Below are positions 25,160 through 37,288 of a stretch of 64,000 nt of DNA, in pieces; positions within the stretch are counted from its first letter, which is position 1; every line of letters begins with the position of its first letter. The notes beneath the pieces were generated by a model. The model searched no databases. It was not told where the DNA came from and saw nothing but the letters and a program-made list of their open reading frames with translations. This DNA is from Druceiella hillmani. Taxonomy: Eukaryota > Arthropoda > Insecta > Lepidoptera > Hepialidae. The position numbers and the translations under genes were made by a program. The DNA lies in NCBI GenBank assembly GCA_039881145.1, contig JAYKKI010000006.1, forward strand, positions 22,318,501 through 22,382,500. Direction: 5' to 3'.

Positions 25160-27031
25160 CAACAACTGGGAGCATATTGATTTAAAAGATAAAAATAAGT
25201 TGTTACTACATCAATGTGATTTGTTCAGCTGAAGATGTAGTCAATATATGCTAATGTGCCAATAAATAAAAGATTATTTAGAAAATAATTTTCAACAAAA
25301 TAATTTATTTAATATGTATTAAGTTAGATTTGTTTTTTGTGATTGTGTAAACAACACAGGAATAATTATGACATTCTTATATTCTACTTTTTGTATTTGA
25401 TTTTTTATTAAGCGTTGTCGACTATTTACATTGGAGATATTAAAGTGAATGTATAAGATAGATTAAGTAGGATATAGAAATAAGCCTATAATGAGTACAA
25501 AAATATTTTAAATCAACAATTATGCGATAACTGCATCTTTTTATTTTTTTTACGCAGTACATATTTTCAATTTCTTTGAAATAGTTTAAACAAATAGAAA
25601 TTATCCTCCTAGTTTAGCATTTTCTTACATTTAATGGCACAAAACTGAAGTGTAATTGGCACGATAACAGCATTTTTTCTCTGCGTAAAGTATAATTTCC
25701 ATAGTGAGTATATTTTATTCATTTCATAGATTAATTGTTAAATTCAAAATAGTAAGAAGGGTAATAATTTTGTGTTACTAAGATATAGAATAATTCTAGA
25801 TTGAAATGAAACCTAACCTAACCAAACCTAAATATTGACTCAAGCTAATATAAATATATCATTGAAAAACGCATTCAAATCGGTGCAATCGTTGGTAAGA
25901 TTAAAGTGCACAATGGGAGTGCGCATCAATAACAAACAGATCTAAACTGTTGTTTTAGGCTTAGTACAGTATCTTTAGCTGGCAGCACTCATATTTTAAA
26001 ATATTCAATGCTGGACAAAGTTTTTGTTGATTTTATTGTATGTATAATTTAAATTTATATGTCTGATTGTTGGTTATGTTTGTTTTCTTAATATTTCTCT
26101 CTTCCTAATATTTCGACATATTTAAAATAATTTGCATCTCATCAACTTCTCTATTAGTGCTGCGAAACTTGATATTTCTATTCATACATTTTTTATCGTG
26201 GAAAATACTATATATGTTGATTATCGAACTAAGTAGAATTAAAATATTTCTACATCTCAAGCTCATTCAAGAGATAGCGATTGCTTTCAATTTTAAAGTT
26301 TATCGATATTTACAATGTTTGTTGTTAATTTATCTGCTACTTAATTTTTCGTTTCGTTTAAAGGAGAAAATTTAATTGGTATTCAGGGCTCCTAGTCAGA
26401 TAACAAAATCCATATAATTTCATTATGCTTGTCTGTCCATCCGCCTATCGTAACTTCACAGTTTCTATTCTACGTATAATAAATCTATTAAGTACGTGAA
26501 AGTATTTATGTACATGCTTCGTGTTGAGATCTTAATCAACACGTAACAAAATTGTTAAGAAAAATTGAAGGAATTTATCGCGTATTTTATCATTTGTGTT
26601 TTTAAATAGAATTTTCCAAAAGAAGATAATGTTCTCTTTATGCCATTTCACATTTTCAAGACTCGCTTATTAGTTTACTTCAAATTTATGTGCGAGGTAG
26701 ACACCTTCTCCATTTTTTTAAAATTTTTCGACCATAGTTTTAAAAAATGCGAAAAAATACTAAATGTCTCGATTAAATTTCATACACAATTTCACAAGAT
26801 CTAGTCTAATAATGAATCCAATTCTACGCTTTTTCTGGCACGTACTTGGCTTTTGTTGTTATTAAATGTATCTAAAAATGTGTATATTTTTAAAATCAGT
26901 ACCATTTCGAACTATGTTTGGAACATGATAAAAAAAAGTGTGTATTTTTGCTTCTACTAAGTTTTCTTAAGGTATAATCCATTTATTTATCCCTCGGTAT
27001 TAAGATTATAATATGTGCGAAATTAATTAAC
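25160..27031. other. A+T-rich DNA with no supported gene
   Basis: There is no supported gene. A short CCTAACCTAACCAAACCTAA stretch at about 25812-25831 resembles two units of the arthropod telomere repeat CCTAA but is too short to claim as telomeric. Confidence 0.5.
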
Positions 27032-27114
27032 CTACATACACATATAACGCGCGCACGCGCTCGTTTGTGAATGTGTTCGTGTTTGTGTATACACATGTAC
27101 ATATACATATATAC
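27032..27114. repeat. Alternating purine-pyrimidine tract
   Basis: The tract reads CATACACATATAACGCGCGC, continues as ACGCGCTCG, then TG-rich and TA/CA-rich alternation. Its CGCGCGCACGCGC core (27047-27060) is exceptional in this A+T-rich window. Such alternation can adopt Z-DNA in principle; otherwise it is a compound microsatellite. Confidence 0.7.
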
Positions 27115-27635
27115 GAAGAAATTATTGCTAGGTAAGCAATGTTCTAATCAGCTGCAACGATAAGGTAGAAATAATTATAATTATTGGTGAGTTATAACAA
27201 AAACATAAAATTAATTATTTTTAATATTTATAAAATTTAAATTATTTCAAATACCTCAAATATATGTGGAATAAGTACAGTACTTTTGAAATCACGCTGA
27301 AAACTGAGAGATTAAAGGCATTGTATTTTTTCTTCTGTTAACGGAATTCTAAGAATAAAAACTCTTGCTAGTTATCTTAACAAAAATATTCCATTTATTT
27401 AAAATATATTTTCAGATATTTCATTATACTCAAATGGACTATACAATTTTCCCAAAAAATACATAATACATTATAGAAGAAAAAGAAAGCCGCATATTTT
27501 TCAGTAGAAATCAAAACTTGCTAATTGTTTCCCTACTAAATACCCCTACAGTCGGCCGAACAGCACATCTGGTTGGCTGCGAGCGACCCATTTATTTGGC
27601 CTAATGTTTTGCTACTCTTTTCTAGTAAACCTACT
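27115..27635. other. A+T-rich DNA; small G+C-richer patch
   Basis: The stretch near 27548-27600 (CAGTCGGCCGAACAGCACAT and onward) is G+C-richer and immediately precedes the hairpin at 27636. No frame is sustained through it. Confidence 0.45.
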
Positions 27636-27676
27636 ATAATAGGACAGTTTTGCATAAGGCAAAACTGTCCTATTAT
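27636..27676. repeat. Perfect 18 bp hairpin with 5 base loop
   Basis: ATAATAGGACAGTTTTGC (27636-27653) and GCAAAACTGTCCTATTAT (27659-27676) are exact complements around ATAAG. They are followed by a 14 bp direct repeat (TATGTGGACTATAC, twice) and a second TTGCATAAGGTAGTCCA that partly re-forms the structure. A local fold-back duplication. Confidence 0.85.
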
Positions 27677-27839
27677 ATGTGGACTATACTATGTGGACTA
27701 TACTTGCATAAGGTAGTCCAGGAGACACTACAACCGCTGCATATTGCTCTAGCGAAAGGGTTAAACTACAAAGTATAACACATGTTTATGATATCTTAAT
27801 AAGAGATTTTAATATAGACCACATCAATCACACCAAATT

Positions 27840-29800
27840 TTCTTACTGTAAATATTTCGGTACATCAGTTTATTAATGTATACTGATCCGATACAAATTA
27901 ACAAAGTAATTAATTTTAATAAGAATTACTTATTTTGTAATGCAAATACTGTTAACTCATTCGTATTTGTTTCATATTGACCCACCAAGGTAGAATTATG
28001 GATAAGTATGGTGAATAGAACATTTGAAACTGATCTAAGTGTAATAAAATATGGCATAATTTTTTTGTTAGATTTCATTAAGAATATATTAAGACTACAT
28101 GTCACTTAGTTGATATTTCGTTCACATTTTCTGAATACAATAGATTGTTGGGCTCAATATTATTCCCTCACTCATTCCACGCATCTCATATTGGTCTACA
28201 TCTACATCGACGCTTACTATGTTGTCTATGAAGCGGAAACAATTAGTTAATAACACACATAAGTGAAAGTAGGGAAGCGTATTTGCACTTCGAGATTAAT
28301 ATATCGAACACTAAGATCACCGACCTCCATTCGGCCTGCACTAAATACTCTTTACCGTATATCGACTTTGGAAATGAAACCTCCACTATCCGCATAATAA
28401 GATTTCCGGAAATGTCGGATTCTACACTAGCGTTACATGAGTTTATTTCAATTCGGACCACGTAGATTTCGATTCCTTTATAAACTTTGGTAACTGCTAC
28501 TTTGTAAGAATTTCTTGAATGAGATTTAAAATTATTTTTTCAAGGTTAGTAAGCGTTTGTGGTTTAGTTTTTTAATAATTTTGAGCGTTCGGTTAGAGAT
28601 TAAAATTAATTTATTTTAATAAGTTTATCTTAATGAAATCTGGGTATAATTATATGGCCAAAAGGAATCTGAAATTGTTTGTTTTTAAATAATATTCAGA
28701 TATTTTTAATGAAGTTATTGCAAGTACTTAAGTACGAAAATTACCTTTTCTATTACATTGCATGTTTTTACTTTGCAACTATCGACTGGATTATTGAAAT
28801 TGGATGTGGTTCCGTTAATTAAAAAAATATATTTACTAATACCATCTACCAATATGACCTTTTATTTTTTTGTAGAGATATAAACAATTCAAAATTAGTT
28901 TTATACTTATAACGAAATTGCCATTTGTTATTATAATAAAGTGCAGTTAGAATTGTTATTCAAAGTGTGCAAAAAAATTGCAAACATGCAAGAACATAAA
29001 AATGTTTAAAGAATTATACAATGTACAGCCGTAGTTTAAATATGCAAAATAAAATTATATTTGAATGAAAATTCAATTTTTCCTTAATGACACAATAAAA
29101 AAGTGTAATATTCCGTATCATCCTCAAGATCGTTTTCAATAAATCCTATCTTTAACTTTAGACAGCCATAAATGTAAAAACTATGTTACACTGGATATAA
29201 CGCAATAAATGCGACAATGTAAATGGGGTGTAGAACATATATATTTATTTTATATTTAACTGCACGGTGAAACGGCAAAAGAATTCCAATAAACTTTCTG
29301 CTACTGGCTCCGGAAAATTATGGCTAAGAGGAGATATTTTACTACTCACAAGACTATGAATAAGAATGAATAATCAGATAACTGAGACTGAAAAATGGTA
29401 AAAATAAATTCCGTAAATTCATAGAAAAACTTGGAAATGACTAAATGATAAACTAAAGGTAAAAAGAGCGTTACGCGACCCAATATTTAATGGTACGCAG
29501 CTAACTGTAACAAATTAATTTCTTTTCATATTTTTTTTTATGTACTTATTGGTCTATGAGTCCATTTTTCCCCATCTATAAGCCCACTAAAAATGCAATG
29601 TCCTTGATCAAATATTTTCACAAATTCAATATTTGAATATATGCGAAATTTGTTGGTATTAAGAAAGTCATCAATATATGTAAAACACCTTCAATCAATA
29701 CTCGTCGTATAATATGTACATAAATATTATTTGTATAACAATATTCAATCATTCAAGGATTATTAAAACATCCTCTAAAGCATCTTTTCTCGTTCTATTT
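27840..29800. repeat. Duplicated block, copy A (~1.9 kb)
   Basis: This segment aligns collinearly and in the same orientation with 35340-37130. Shared landmarks include GAATACAATAG (28135 / 35610), CATATTGGTCTA (28188 / 35662), GAAGCGGAAACAATTAGTTA (28230 / 35715), ATCACCGACCTCC (28315 / 35800), AAGATTTCCGGAAAT (28399 / 35879), TTTCTTGAATG (28511 / 35969), GATGAAACGGC-type sequence (29266 / 36711) and AACATC.TCTA.AGCATCTTTT near both ends. Identity looks uneven, highest (about 80% by eye) over 28200-28465. This is an old segmental duplication or a dispersed repeat of unknown class. Confidence 0.75.
28243..28465. other. Best-conserved core of block A; open on both strands
   Basis: This part is open in a plus frame (28283-28465) and in a minus frame (28461-28243). 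The minus frame is also open in copy B (35941-35729) with clear peptide alignment: MVR-E-CN, then ISGNL, then VEVS, then YGK-YLVQ-E-RSVILV-DIL and KYASLL. In the plus direction copy B has one stop, so the minus frame is the better coding candidate. Substitutions fall in all codon positions, so I cannot show selection. I do not recognise the protein. Confidence 0.3.
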
Positions 29801-31104
29801 AATTTCTATTCTCTTCAGATAAGTTATATTACAATGGCCAGTAAAATTGAATCATTTCAATATATTGTTTATTATTTTTAATGGACATAGTTCAATCAGT
29901 GACTGCAAGTATTGTGTTATTACGAGTTATTTAAACCGGATATTACAGGTCAAAACCATAATTCTAGACGACAATGCGCCCTTTTATCTTAAGAAATGTA
30001 GACAAAAATTTCCCGGGCCGCAAATTATACACACGCATTCTCTTAGTTGCATTTTGCAGCCGCTGTAGCCATTTATATTGTAATAACAGAAAGTACGAAT
30101 TAACTTATTACGTGTAACATGTTTGTTTGCAAAATCGAAAAGATACTTTAAAAATTAAAGAATAATAAAATAAAAGAGATTTGATTAGCGTTTCCTCTAT
30201 TTATAATGTCACTTTAAAAACATTTCTTTGAGTAAGTATTCATAACTGCCAAAAATTTCATTGAATTCCACCAAATATACCATAAAGTCAACGTTGTTAA
30301 AACTGTAACTATGGAAAATATATAAAACATTATTCATGGGTAATAAAAGTGTCACAAAATTTTGGAAAAAAAACCTAGATATTCTTTCCAGGTATTGTTT
30401 ATGTGTTAACGTGAATAAATTACATCAAATTAAGACTAAGATAACTTGAATAGCTTCACATTATTATGAAAAAATCCTTTAATGTAATTGATATAAAAAC
30501 TGCAACGTTACTCTAGCTAACCTATAGCTAGCAAAGAAAAATATATAATTTGAAAAATAAAATAAAACAAAAGAACACTTTGTTGACTTCAATTCGAAAA
30601 ATATTGAAACTTACTTCAAAGCGTCTCTAAGAAGTTCCTACGTGGTTGAAATTATTAAAGTTTAACAAGGAGATGCCTACGTGTTTAGAATGGAAAAATA
30701 AGAGGCAATGCTAAATAGAGGACCTAAACTTTCGGAAAATTCATTATTGAGTAGTGTACATTACATATGAAATGCTGATCGCTGGTTATGTGCACTCAGG
30801 CTAGATTTATTAAGAGAGCGGTGTATTAGTGGTCGATAAATTTTGATTCGTAATAATTATTTAATTACGTGATTACAGATTTAGTTTAGTATGAACTTGC
30901 TTTTAAATTCTTGCGAGTGTCCACAGTCCCCAAAATTTTAATTATTATTTATAAATTCATTTTATTTAATTGAATGTGGTGTCCTTAAAATTGATACAGT
31001 GCTTTACGCCTTAAACGAGTAATTTAAATAACTTTACATCAACAACTGGGATGCTCTGCGCACATAGTTTTGGAAACAATAAATAATCACAACGGAATAA
31101 TCCA
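29801..31104. other. A+T-rich DNA; small exon-like patch
   Basis: A G+C-richer piece around 29950-30065 reads QVKTIILDDNAPFYLKK in one frame. The DDNAP string resembles the second catalytic block of Tc1/mariner transposases, but no other transposase block is nearby. The remainder holds nothing I can support. Confidence 0.4.
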
Positions 31105-31700
31105 AATTAAAAAAAGAAAAAAAAGCAGACGAAGTGCGAGTCTGGCTCGTGTATCAACGTTTGAAGTACAACTTCTTTGTTTATCAGTCATAATCCTTGT
31201 GGACTTCCCACTGCAATAAATATTTAGTAATACCTAACCGAATTAAGTAAGGAGGTCACATATATTACATAGTAAACGTCACAAAAACTCCAAGTTTCAT
31301 AATAATCGTTATGGTTTTCCTACAAAATTTGCATAGGATTCCCCTGTTTTTTTCATAATTTTAGTTTCAATAATTTCAGAGATGGGATATTTTTTCAGTA
31401 TTTCTCTGAAATGAAGTATGGCCCTGAATGAATACTCCCTACCCTATATTTTTGAGACCCTAGAAAGGTCGGGATGGGAAGGGCTTTTTCAAACATGGAA
31501 TCATAAAAAAATACAAGCAATAAATTTGCCTAGCGTAAATTTTCCACATAAATATAAAGTAAAATTTGCCTCATATGAAATGTCCATTTTAGGCGTGAAT
31601 TGTTGAGATATGTGTGAGTTAATTATTCCTTATGCTATGTTTCAAGTTTCTCCGTCTAGCTATTTATAAAAAAACGACTGTAATTTAAACACAGAAGCTT
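31105..31700 (+). mobile_element. Possible fragment of a dispersed insect repeat (weak)
   Basis: The phrase GAAGTGCGAGTCTGGCTCGT near 31134 resembles the AAGTGCGAGTCxGxCTCG phrase that I recall from widespread insect transposon-derived repeats. About 500 bases on, TTTCAAGTTTCTCCGTCTAG resembles another part of such repeats. Between them there is only decayed sequence and a 62-codon frame without a motif. This call rests on memory of a repeat type, so it is tentative. Confidence 0.25.
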
Positions 31701-31811
31701 ACGCGAGTGATCTTATGAAAGTCATTTTTGAGGTACGGAATTGTAAAAATAATTCAAATCAGGTGCTTGCAGTGTATAGTTAATGAATGTCTAATTCTAG
31801 CTCGAAGATCT

Positions 31812-31870
31812 GAAACATCTAAAGCATTATGTGTTGATGTGCATGAAACGTCTAAGGCGTTATGTCATTA
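31812..31870 (+). repeat. 33 bp direct repeat
   Basis: GAAACATCTAAAGCATTATG recurs 33 bases later as GAAACGTCTAAGGCGTTATG. The three differences are all A/G. In the open frame both copies encode ETSKALC. It sits just upstream of the 122 bp tandem array. Confidence 0.7.
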
Positions 31871-31879
31871 TAATGCAAA

Positions 31880-32345
31880 ATACTCTAACCCCTGGATCTC
31901 TATAAAAGTTTTGGAAAGTCTTCTCTCTCTCGACAAACGTTTCATAATTCCACTATAATATTTAGCAGTCATTTGAGAGCCATAATAATACATTTTTTGT
32001 GAATAACGCCATTTGAATTTAAAACTCTACCTTTATACGAAGAATGCGGTTAAACCGACGTTTCATAGCTCCAAGATAATATCTGGCATTCAATTTTGTT
32101 CCATAACCAGTGAACTATTTTTAGACAACGCCCTTTAAGTTTTTAATACTCTAACATTATACCAGAAATACGGCTAAACGACGTTTTATAAACTCAAGAT
32201 GGTATTTAGTATTCACTTAGAGCCATAATTAATTAGCTCTTTGCGGATAAAGTTCTTCGGATTTTGAATACTCTGGCATTACACAAGGTATACATTTCAA
32301 CAAACGTTTCATAAATCCAATATAATATTTAGTTTTAATTTATCT
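31880..32345. repeat. Diverged tandem array, ~122 bp monomers x ~3.5
   Basis: Four phased copies of ACGTTTCATA-like sequence start at 31937, 32058, 32181 and 32304, giving periods of 121, 123 and 123 bases. Within each monomer there follow, in order, an ATAATATTTAG-like segment, a CATTTGAGAGCCATAA-like segment, a GACAACGCC-like segment, an AATACTCTAACATTATAC-like segment and a CGGCTAAACG-like end. An incomplete monomer precedes the first start (ACTCTAACCCC from 31883). Monomers differ at perhaps a quarter to a third of positions. This is a small block of satellite-like DNA. Confidence 0.8.
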
Positions 32346-32442
32346 GATTGATTACTACTCAAATTTTGTCAAGGAACGAGTGTTATTATATCGAATATGA
32401 GCGTAATTTAAATTTAGAGACAGAAATATTTTTTTATGTGTA

Positions 32443-32443
32443 A

Positions 32444-32498
<55 letters not shown>

Positions 32499-32520
32499 TA
32501 TATATACATACATGTATATA
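32443..32520. repeat. (TA)n microsatellite
   Basis: This is an alternating TA tract with a few A or C interruptions. It starts about 100 bases after the end of the 122 bp array. Confidence 0.95.
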
Positions 32521-34275
32521 AACATACTTGTATTACTGATATTAAATAAATCATTTTAACTGAAAATAACTTTGGTGTTTATTATTTAAGTTGGATATTT
32601 AAATAATGATGACAAAATAGATATAAAAATATTAATAGATTATAAATCTAAAGTTGGGGATTTTAGTGGACGTTGATCTTTTGAAGGAACAAAATATTCT
32701 TCTAATTTATTTTTTGCGTTGCTACCCGTGCTTAGGAAGAAAGAAATTTAATCACAAATAGGAGATTAAAACATTGTGATAATTTATAATACGACTTTAA
32801 ATTTTGTCAAAGAATACTGCTTTTAGAAGCTAGAATACTATGATAGAGTCTAAATAATTTTGTAGTCAAAAAATGGAAAATCGATATTTGTATTCAAAAT
32901 ATGTTATCTTATTAGTGAAGGTACATTCTAAGATAGAGATATTCCTGAGTTATTCCTATTCGTCTTAATGATTATCAAGTAAAAATGTTACTTTATATAA
33001 CATTTCGATATATACACGAAAAAGCCTCCCTATATACCATTCTGTACCATCATATTAGTAATTTTGACACTTTACTTTGTTGACTGACATGAAATTCATC
33101 ACGCGTATTCTCATTTTCTTTCCACTTCTGTCCCAACTCCATAAAATATATCTTCGAAGTCATATTCAACTCCTTCTTTCAACAAAGATAATTTCAATCT
33201 CATTGTAATGGACAATTTAGAAGTTTTAGACATCAGGAAAATTTTGTGTTATACTATTATCAATACAATTTTTTAATGAAAAAAAGACCATAAAACTATC
33301 GGACACGCCCATGATACATTTTTGTACATTCACATTTGTAATTATTAAATGTTATAAAAAAACGCAGTTTTAAAATTTAATCAATATATTAGATCTCATC
33401 ATTTTGAACAGAAATAATTATTACTTTAAATGTTTTTGTTTAAAGCGGAAAAATTAAAGACTAACATATTTCCAGATTTTATATTTCAATATGTTTTCAA
33501 TTTTTGTTAAAACATATCTTAAAGGTCAAGTGATAGAGGCGGAGTTTCCGCTCCTTTCATTCTTAAACAAAAAACTTTTTGAAAAAACCTATCCAAGAAA
33601 ATCTCACTTGATGGGATAGTTGATTTATTTTTTAATTTTTATAATTTCATTGGGGTTTGAATCGTTATTTTAAATGTTAACACTTATTTGCTTTTACATC
33701 ATTAACTTACATATATACACCAAGTTTCATTTTGATGGGTGCAAAAATGATAGAATACATATATAACTTGTTTGGAAAAATCTTTGCACCTGTCACATAA
33801 ATTACTTTTGTTTGAAAACTATTCCATTAAATTACATACATATTGTATTACTAAACAAAATTAAATTATTTCTTAAATGTACGTCTTTTTTTGAAAACAG
33901 AAGAAATTCAGCATAAAGTCTTAAAGGACAGCAAGAGCTTAAAATAAATATAAAAATCGCTAATCGCATGCTTGGTACATGAGTTCTTTACTTCCATATC
34001 AAATTTCATGTAATTTAGGGGAAAAGTTTTCGAACAATTTAACTGGAATAAAGAAGAAGTAATGTTTTTTGTAAATAACTTATCACGATGTTTTCTATCA
34101 AAACAAAATTTTTGGACATTTGTAAATGGATCATCTGTTTATGCGAATGATCAAATTAGTTTCGTTCAAATTAATACGAACAAGTAGTAGCATGTTTTTT
34201 TTGTTTTCACTGTCAAGCTTATATTTTGAAAGTGGGTTCGCCTATATAAAACTAATTTTTTTATATTTAATTTGA
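32521..34275. other. A+T-rich DNA with no supported gene
   Basis: No coding or RNA feature could be supported. Phrases such as CCAAGTTTCATTTTGATGGG (about 33719) are reminiscent of transposon-derived repeats in insects, but nothing long enough to classify was seen. Confidence 0.45.
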
Positions 34276-34520
34276 TTGGAACTGAGTTGATTTTTTCTCA
34301 TTTGCAGTCGGGCCTTTATATCCGATTGCGTTCAGGTCCCTTATTGATTTGAGTCGATACACATTTAAATTCCTTTTAGCTATTAATTAATTCAAATTAA
34401 ATTAGAATTGAGTTTGAATTGAACTTGCACCTAGTTAGAATTAGGTTGATTTTTATTCATATTAGAGTTAGTATAATTTAATTTTCATTACACGAGATTT
34501 AGGTTCGTTTGCATTTGAAT
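34276..34520. repeat. Degenerate short-period repeat (GAATTGAGTTGATTT-like)
   Basis: Variants of GAATTGAGTT, GAGTTGATTTTT, AGGTTGATTTTTATTCAT and AATTAGAATTGAG recur irregularly, interspersed with two G+C-richer stretches (GGCCTTTATATCCGATTGCG). It looks like an eroded simple or cryptic repeat. Confidence 0.4.
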
Positions 34521-35339
34521 TGGGTAAAAACTTTTACCTTTAGTTAATCTCTTCACATTATACTTATGAGGAAGAAATTAGGTCATTCTGAAATAGACCA
34601 CGTATTTTAAACAATTAATGACTGCTAATAAAAGTTAAACAACTAGAGGGCTAATTAATATTTGAAACAATATTTCTAACTGCAATGCCCGATGTCTACT
34701 GATTTATAAGAATGTTCACTTCAAGTGGGCATACTCTACTTACAAAACATTTGTTTTTATTATTATTACATTCTACGGTTTACTTAGTGCAAAAGTTTTT
34801 ATTTATGGTTTTACAAACTCCTATCCGCGGTGATGTTGGCATGAAAAAAAGAACAAATATTTATGCAATTTAAAAAAAATAAAAAATTCTTCTGAACTAT
34901 TTGGTAATTCTTCTGAACTTATTGGTTTAAAAAGTAAAAGAATTTTGCTCAGTTGTAAGTTTTTTGCTCCACCGTCTAAATAATATATAATATAAATTTA
35001 AGTTTATAACACAGACATGTAAACGAAATTTCAAGAAGGGCGTTTGAATAGTTTAGGTCTGAAAGCAGATAGACGAACTCATTTTAAAAAAATATAATAT
35101 CAAACTGATGAATAAGGTAGTTGAATGAAATAAAATTACCATAATTTTTCATTTAAAATGCAGAAATAAAAGAATTCTTACTCAATATGGCTAACATATT
35201 TAATAACATTTACCCAAAAATTTATTTCAATTCATTTAAACTCGTAATCACCTAAAAATATAAGAAATTTAATTCTCATTATTTTTTAAATTGTCCACTT
35301 TCCATGTTTACTAAGTCCTATATCCTACCACATTTATTT
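34521..35339. other. A+T-rich DNA with no supported gene
   Basis: A small tandem duplication (AATTCTTCTGAAC twice, about 34885-34920) is present; nothing else is supported. Confidence 0.5.
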
Positions 35340-37130
35340 TCATGAAAATTACATTACACCAATTTGTCAATTAATGTTGAACTGGTAGAAGAAAACCAAG
35401 AATATATTAATTTTAACAAAAGTTTTGCAATGCGAATTTTCATAACTTGTTCGTCTTTGCTTCATATTGATTCACTTAGATTTAAACTATGGAAAATTAT
35501 TATGAATAAACAACATCAAACTGCAATAAAACTTAGTTTCTTTTTTTAGACAGCCATTAAATATGAATTAGGACTATGTACAACTAAGTTGATATTTTTT
35601 TCATTTCCGAATACAATAGCGTACTAGGCCTATAATTAAATTACCAGCAGTACGCACCCCATATTGGTCTAATAGAAGCAAAATATATCTTGTACATTTA
35701 CATCGATTTGTCTATGAAGCAGAAACAATTAGTTAATAGACATAAATGGAAGTAGGGACGCGTATTTGCGCTTCGCGATTAATATATCGACAACTAAAAT
35801 CACCGACCTCCGTTCAGTCTGCACCAAATACTGTTTACCGTAAGTATTCTGTACTGAAACCTCCACCATCTGCAAAGTAAGATTTCCGGAAATTGTGGGT
35901 TCTAGATCGTCGTTACATGGTCCTATTTCCATTCTGACCATGTAAGACTATTCCTTTTTACTCTGTAGAAATTTCTTGAATGCGATTTAAAGTGAGTTTT
36001 AGCACATTTAGGCTATAAGTGTTTTTGTTCCTACTTTAATGCTATAATTTAGATATTTCCTTGGGGATATTACTTACTATAGTTATTGTAGCTTTTTGTG
36101 AATAAAAATTACCCTCTTTAAATAATGCAAAATAAAATTATGAAAGTTTAAGTAATATTCGAGTAGAAATTATTATTTTTATTAAGAACGAAATATAGAA
36201 AATTGAGAAAAATGGTGACAATGTCTATATTAATTTTGCAATTATCTGGCGTGTTGTTACAATTTCACGTGATTTGATCGAATAAGAAAAATTACTTTAT
36301 CTGTTTTATTTTTGTACAGATATAATACTTTCAAATTTAGTTTACTATACTATTATGAAATGTATACTATTATGAAATTGATGTCTGTTATCACAAAAAA
36401 ATGCAGTTGGAATTTGTATCAAGTGTGCGGAAAATTTCAAACATACAATAATAAAAAACACGTCACGAAATGTAATGTATGGCGTAGATATATATGCAAA
36501 AAAAATATATCATAAGGAAAACTCATTGTATCCTTAATAATACAAAAAAACTGTAATTGTACGCTAATTATAGTTTGCGTCCAATAAATTCTATTATTAA
36601 CCTAAAATAGCCATAGGTCCAACGACTTTCTTACAACGGAAATCACTCGATAAATGCGATAACGTAAATCGGGCGCAGAAAATATAGCTCCATTTTATAT
36701 TTACATACACGATGAAACGGCGAAAAAATTTGAATAAAATATCTCCCATTGACTCTGGAAAATATTGGCAAACAGGAAACATTAACATTCGCGCCATGAG
36801 TGTATACGAATAATGCACATAATTGAAACTGAAAAGTGGTAAAATATTAACTTCAGTAAGTTCCTGAAAAATCTTCTTATTTATGAAGTGACAAAAGAAA
36901 TGCAAAAAAGAGTTGTTACACCACTCACTACTCTAAATGATTGTTACTAGAATCAGTTGTATACATCTACCTATAACCTATTAAAATATCCTATAAGTCC
37001 ACTTTTCCCACATTATAAGTAAAGTGACGATGAAAAATAATTACTAAATAATACATATTTCTTACCACAGCAAGGTTAATATTATCCCAGGATTATGGAA
37101 ACATCTTCTATAGCATCTTTTATAAATATT
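35340..37130. repeat. Duplicated block, copy B (~1.8 kb)
   Basis: This is collinear with 27840-29800 in the same orientation. Its best-preserved part, 35715-35945, keeps a minus-strand frame (35941-35729) homologous to the one in copy A. The 102-codon minus frame at 36905-36597 is not preserved in copy A, so it is likely chance. The copy ends at an AGCATCTTTTATAAATATTT segment directly before the large inverted repeat that starts at about 37150. Sequence just beyond the far end of that inverted repeat (from about 40893) weakly resembles the continuation of copy A (from about 29818), consistent with the inverted repeat having inserted into copy B. Confidence 0.75.
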
Positions 37131-37288
37131 TTGTTAAATAAATAATAAGAAATATTTTGTTTTGTTTGTTTACTTTGGGTATTATCTATAATATACATAA
37201 ACTCCCTAAATACATTAGAAGAAAATTTGAAATAAAATTTGATACGATTACTTACGCAGTGAATTGAAAACCCTATAAAAATAATTAG

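Noticed and set aside
25811..25832. CCTAACCTAACC resembling the arthropod telomere repeat
   Set aside because: Only two perfect units; too short to call an interstitial telomeric array.
29941..30068. DDNAPFY string suggesting a Tc1/mariner catalytic block
   Set aside because: No first or third catalytic block, no HTH region and no terminal repeats nearby; most likely chance.
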